17,065 nucleotides of DNA from DAOTVS01 sp034436375 (GTDB taxonomy: Bacteria > Chloroflexota > Anaerolineae > SpSt-313): the NCBI GenBank assembly GCA_034436375.1, contig DAOTVS010000288.1:1-17065 (forward strand). Direction: 5' to 3'. Position numbers and translations under genes: made by a program. The notes beneath the pieces were generated by a model that was given only the letters and a program-made list of their open reading frames with translations, searched no databases and was not told where the DNA came from. Of the stretch, positions 14,289 to 17,065 are shown piece after piece (positions within the stretch are counted from its first letter, which is position 1; each line of letters opens with the position of its first letter).

Positions 14289-15419
14289 ATGCTCACGCCG
14301 CGCGAGAACCTGCTCAAAAGCCTGCGGCACGAGATGCCGGAGTGGGTGCCCATTATCACCCTTTGCGACAACTATAATCGCCCCGTGCACCTGCCCCAGC
14401 GTTTCTACCAGGAGTGGATGGAACGCTCCAACTGGCAGGCCCTCTCTCGCCACTTTGACGTCGAGATCATGGAGCGAGTAGGGGCCTATACTGAAGTGTA
14501 CCACAACGTCCAGCATACTATTAGTCGGGAAGGGGATATCAGTATCCAGCGCTGGGAGACGCCCTACGGCGTCATCACTGCCCGGCACAAGGAAGTGCGC
14601 TTTAACTGCGGCTCAGCCGGGGAGCCGGACCTGGTGACGTCCTTCCCCATCGAGTACCCGGTCAAGAGTGTGGAGGATTACCGGGCCTTTGCCTACATCC
14701 TTGAGGATTGCGAGTACGCCCTGGACCCGGAGGTCGTGACTCGGAAAGTGGCGGAAGTGGGGGACCGCGGCATTGTCACCCTCAGCGCGCCCTCCAGCCC
14801 GCTGGGCATGTGCGTGCGCGCCTACACCGGCGTCGAGCACCTGGCCTATGCCTATCACGAGCACCACAGTGAGCTGTGCGGGCTTCTTGAGGCTATTGCC
14901 GAGAGCTACTACCGCTGCTACCGTGGGCTGGCCGAGTTGCCCGGCGACGCGACTATCAACTATGATGACACCACGACGCTCGCTATCTCGCCGCGCATGT
15001 TCCGCGAGCTGGAGGTGCCGTTCCTGCACCATACAGCCGAGATCGTACACGCCGGCGGCAAGGCTTGCATCCACCACGCCTGCGGACACATCCACGACCT
15101 GCTTGCGGATCTGGGGGAGACGGGCATCGACGGCGTCGATGGCCCGTCGCTGCCGCCCGTGGGCAACACGACCGTCGCCGAGGCGCGCGCGGGGCTGGGG
15201 CCGGAGGTGCTCATTATCCCCTTTACCGAGGAGCACGCCATCCGCAGCGGCGATCCTGAGGTGATCCGGGGCTCTATCCGCGCTATGTTCGAGCAGGCTA
15301 GCACGCCACGCAACCTGATCATCGACATCGTCTCCCCGCCTGCGATCCCTGTGGAGAACCTGTGGCTGGCGGTGGACGAGGCCAAGCGCCTGGCCCACGA
15401 TTTCCCTCGTGCCTACTGA
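14289..15419 (+). CDS. Uroporphyrinogen decarboxylase-fold protein (methyltransferase-like, not HemE)
   Basis: This 376-residue cytoplasmic protein has the URO-D/cobalamin methyltransferase beta-barrel fold. Signs are LTPRENLLKSLRHEMPEWVP (2-21), FREYE-like MFRELEVPFL at 237-246, KACIHHACGHIHDLL at 258-272, and GIDGVDGPSLPPVGN at 279-293. The H-x-C-G core (H263, C265) is the zinc site of MtaA/MtbA-type corrinoid methyltransferases in the same superfamily. True HemE landmarks such as MRQAGRYMPEY are absent, so haem synthesis is unlikely. Such URO-D-like proteins often sit in sugar-transport or methyl-compound operons. No corrinoid protein is seen in the window. AAGGAG is 6 nt before the ATG. 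The reaction is unknown; methyl transfer is a possibility only. Confidence 0.82.
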   Translation: MLTPRENLLKSLRHEMPEWVPIITLCDNYNRPVHLPQRFYQEWMERSNWQALSRHFDVEIMERVGAYTEVYHNVQHTISREGDISIQRWETPYGVITARHKEVRFNCGSAGEPDLVTSFPIEYPVKSVEDYRAFAYILEDCEYALDPEVVTRKVAEVGDRGIVTLSAPSSPLGMCVRAYTGVEHLAYAYHEHHSELCGLLEAIAESYYRCYRGLAELPGDATINYDDTTTLAISPRMFRELEVPFLHHTAEIVHAGGKACIHHACGHIHDLLADLGETGIDGVDGPSLPPVGNTTVAEARAGLGPEVLIIPFTEEHAIRSGDPEVIRGSIRAMFEQASTPRNLIIDIVSPPAIPVENLWLAVDEAKRLAHDFPRAY

Positions 15420-15430
15420 ATTGCCTCATG

Positions 15431-15503
15431 CAGAGACGGAGACGCGGAGGACGATATGTAATCGTCCTTGCCCCCTCCATCCTCTCCGTGCTTCCGCGTG
15501 AGG
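15431..15503. repeat. Palindromic spacer element
   Basis: The 154-bp gap holds nested inverted repeats. AGGACGAT (15448-15455) pairs with ATCGTCCT (15461-15468) around ATGTA. Outside this, ACGCGGAGG (15442-15450) can pair with CTTCCGCGT (15491-15499) in 8 of 9 positions. The flanks are strikingly purine-rich on the left and pyrimidine-rich on the right (GAGACGGAGACGCGGAGG versus CCTCCATCCTCTCCG). This fits a small palindromic interspersed repeat, or a mRNA structure between two genes. No T-run follows. Confidence 0.4.
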
Positions 15504-15573
15504 GCCGTTCTCATCGCATACTGCCAATTGGGCATGATGAGCAAATGGATGTACATGAAAATGGAGGATCCTC

Positions 15574-16875
15574 ATGGCAGGGTCGCAACTGCGCGTTGGT
15601 TTTGCTGAAGTGGATGTGACGCCCCCCACAGGGCTGCCCATGTGCGGAGGGCTGGACCCGCGCCCCAACTATGGCACGGCGGATCCGCTCCTGGCCAAGA
15701 CGATTGTGGCGGAGAGCGAAGGGCGCAAGATTGCCATCGTCGGCGTGGATATCATCGGCCTGCCCCGCTCCATCGTGGACCCGGCCATCGCTGATGCGGC
15801 GCAGCGTACGGGCATCGCACCCGGGGCGATCCTGGTCTGCTGCAGCCACACGCACAGCGGGCCGTACACCAGCGATGGGCTCTACTCTTTCGATATCACC
15901 GATGCCGCCTATCTGGGTTCGCTGCCGGGGCGGATCGCCGAGAGCATCGAGCGGGCCAGCAAGGCCCTGCAGCCGGCGACGATGGCCATCGGGCGCTCGC
16001 TCGTCCATCACGGCCTGCACTACCGGCGCGTGCTCTGCAAGGACGGCAAGGCCTACAACACCTGGATGCCTGGTGCTCTGAACGACCTGGAGCGCTGCCC
16101 TCAGGTGATCGGCGCTGGCGGGCCTATCGACCCCGAGTTGTGGGTGGCGCGCTTTGACGGCACCGATGGCAAGCCTGTCGGCATATTGTGGAATTTCAGC
16201 CTGCACGTGAACTCGCGCTGGGGCCAGCGCTGGTCGGCCGATTACCCGGCTGTGGTGGCCGAGGAGATGCAAAAGGCCTTCGGCCCGCAGGTCATCTGCG
16301 TATTCACCGCAGGCGCCTGCGCCAATATCAACCCCACCCTGGGCGGCGAGCGCTTCCGCGAGGGTGCCGAGTATTTCGCCTCGGAGGCCATCGCTGCCGC
16401 CAAACGCGCCCGACCGGTCGACGGGCCCATCGTGGTCGATGCGGTGCGCAGGGATCTCGATGTGCCCCGGCGCACACGCGAGTCGCAGCCGCCGGAGGCC
16501 ATCGGCCGGCTCGACTGGGGCGGCAGCCCCCGTGCTGATGTCTTCGAGCCCATGGTCGATTGGCTCGAGAGCACCCCGCCCCGCTGGCGCGTGCCCGTCA
16601 ATGCCGCGCGCATCGGGCCGCTGGCCGTCGCCTCGAACCCGGGCGAGCTTTTCGTGGAGCACGGGCTCTCCATCAAACAGCGCTCGCCCTTCCCGCACAC
16701 GGTAGTCGCCGAGTTGACCAATGATCTCATTCTCTACCAGCCGACGCGGGCCGCTATGGCGCAGCAGGGCTATGAGACACTCATCGGCGCCAACCGGGTG
16801 GCGATCGACGGCATCGAGCGGATTGTGGATACGGCGGTGGAGCTGCTGCAAGAGCTGTGGGAACGGAACTCGTAG
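15574..16875 (+). CDS. Neutral/alkaline ceramidase-fold hydrolase, cytoplasmic
   Basis: This 433-residue protein resembles the N-terminal domain of neutral ceramidases, which are zinc amidases. Landmarks in order: GFAEVDVTPPTGLPMCG (9-25), SHTHSGP (91-97) with H92/H94, SLHVNSRWGQRWSADYP with H211, NPGELFVEHG with E358, and TNDLILYQPT...QGYET (382-401). H94, H211 and E358 are plausible zinc ligands. The ceramidase nucleophile motif GDVSPN is replaced by GACANINP (248-254), without the serine, so it is probably not a true ceramidase. There is no signal peptide or C-terminal domain, and it is shorter than secreted ceramidases (over 600 residues). GGAGG is 6 nt before ATG 15574. Being in an uptake operon, it may open an amide, ester or lactone of the imported compound; this is inference. 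Confidence 0.8.
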   Translation: MAGSQLRVGFAEVDVTPPTGLPMCGGLDPRPNYGTADPLLAKTIVAESEGRKIAIVGVDIIGLPRSIVDPAIADAAQRTGIAPGAILVCCSHTHSGPYTSDGLYSFDITDAAYLGSLPGRIAESIERASKALQPATMAIGRSLVHHGLHYRRVLCKDGKAYNTWMPGALNDLERCPQVIGAGGPIDPELWVARFDGTDGKPVGILWNFSLHVNSRWGQRWSADYPAVVAEEMQKAFGPQVICVFTAGACANINPTLGGERFREGAEYFASEAIAAAKRARPVDGPIVVDAVRRDLDVPRRTRESQPPEAIGRLDWGGSPRADVFEPMVDWLESTPPRWRVPVNAARIGPLAVASNPGELFVEHGLSIKQRSPFPHTVVAELTNDLILYQPTRAAMAQQGYETLIGANRVAIDGIERIVDTAVELLQELWERNS

Positions 16876-16896
16876 GAACTCGTCAGGAGGAACAAC

Positions 16897-17065
16897 ATGT
16901 CCAAGTACAAAGTTGGTCTCGTCGGTCTGCGTCGTGGGCAGGGGCTGGTGCGCGCCCTGGCCACCCACCCCCAGGTCGAGATCGCCGCCCTCTGCGACAT
17001 CAACCCGCAGAGCCTGGCGGCCCTGGGCGCCGAGTTCAAGCTGCCCGACAGCGCCCTCTACACCA
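16897..17065 (+). CDS. Gfo/Idh/MocA-family NAD(P)-dependent oxidoreductase, 3'-truncated by the window edge
   Basis: Only the first 56 codons are visible. MSKYKVGLVGLRRGQGLVRAL has the Rossmann glycine pattern of the family (GLRRGQG in place of the usual GxGxxG), and VEIAALCDINPQSLAALG is the second strand ending in the acidic residue (D35) that usually binds the ribose of NAD(H). AGGAGG lies 6 nt before ATG, 21 nt after the preceding stop, so it belongs to the operon. These enzymes oxidise or reduce sugars, inositols or sugar acids. The rest of the gene is outside the window. Confidence 0.8.
   Translation, partial: MSKYKVGLVGLRRGQGLVRALATHPQVEIAALCDINPQSLAALGAEFKLPDSALYT

Noticed and set aside
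14289..15419. Authentic uroporphyrinogen decarboxylase (HemE)
   Set aside because: The N-terminal substrate-binding motif of HemE is absent, and the operon is for uptake, not haem synthesis.
15511..16968. 485-residue open frame on the minus strand, longer than the gene opposite it
   Set aside because: It is antisense to the ceramidase-like gene, whose motifs, ribosome site and operon spacing are clear; the frame is a by-product of high GC content and has no recognisable domain.
1..17065. CRISPR arrays, tRNA/rRNA genes, insertion sequences, prophage or attachment sites
   Set aside because: No repeated spacer pattern, cloverleaf-like sequence, transposase or integrase motif was seen on reading both strands.

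Overview
The window is a GC-rich, densely coded bacterial segment. All gene calls are protein-coding; I see no rRNA, tRNA, CRISPR array, transposase or integrase. The organism is probably a member of Chloroflexota (Anaerolineae/Caldilineae-like). That is an inference from three things: the long glucan phosphorylase next to a GH57 amylase, a substrate-binding protein exported as a Tat-type lipoprotein, and a response regulator with an N-terminal HTH, a degenerate ATPase and a C-terminal receiver. No single marker proves it.

Region 1 (1-4991, + strand) is a storage-glucan cluster. A GH57 glucan hydrolase, cut by the left window edge, overlaps by 10 nt a small PRC-barrel protein. A leader with a possible hairpin follows, then a complete 855-residue alpha-glucan phosphorylase (GlgP). 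Region 2 (5015-7012, - strand) holds two independent genes: a DUF362 protein with two 4Fe-4S motifs and a UlaG-like metallo-beta-lactamase-fold hydrolase. Each has a convincing TTGACR-17-TAnnnT-like promoter, and these promoters settle both start codons.

Region 3 (7043-10728) is signalling. A membrane hybrid histidine kinase (about six TM segments, HisKA, HATPase, a pseudo-receiver and a true receiver) runs rightward. It meets tail to tail, with a 68-bp antisense coding overlap, a leftward response regulator of HTH, degenerate ATPase and receiver. The regulator gene is divergent from the ABC operon, and their two extended -10 promoters lie in the same roughly 40 bp. The kinase promoter and the ABC promoter share the string TGCTATAATG.

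Region 4 (10720-17065, + strand) is a carbohydrate-type uptake and catabolic operon. It encodes a Tat-lipoprotein solute-binding protein, a strong intercistronic hairpin, a MalG-like permease and a MalF-like permease (reverse of the usual order, with no ATPase gene in view). Then come a uroporphyrinogen-decarboxylase-fold protein with a methyltransferase-like zinc motif, a cytoplasmic neutral-ceramidase-fold hydrolase lacking the ceramidase nucleophile motif, and the start of a Gfo/Idh/MocA dehydrogenase cut by the right edge.

The most interesting hypothesis is that regions 3 and 4 form one unit: a two-component system controlling import and breakdown of an unidentified, possibly methylated, acylated or amidated, sugar-like compound. 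The layout supports this; the substrate is unknown.
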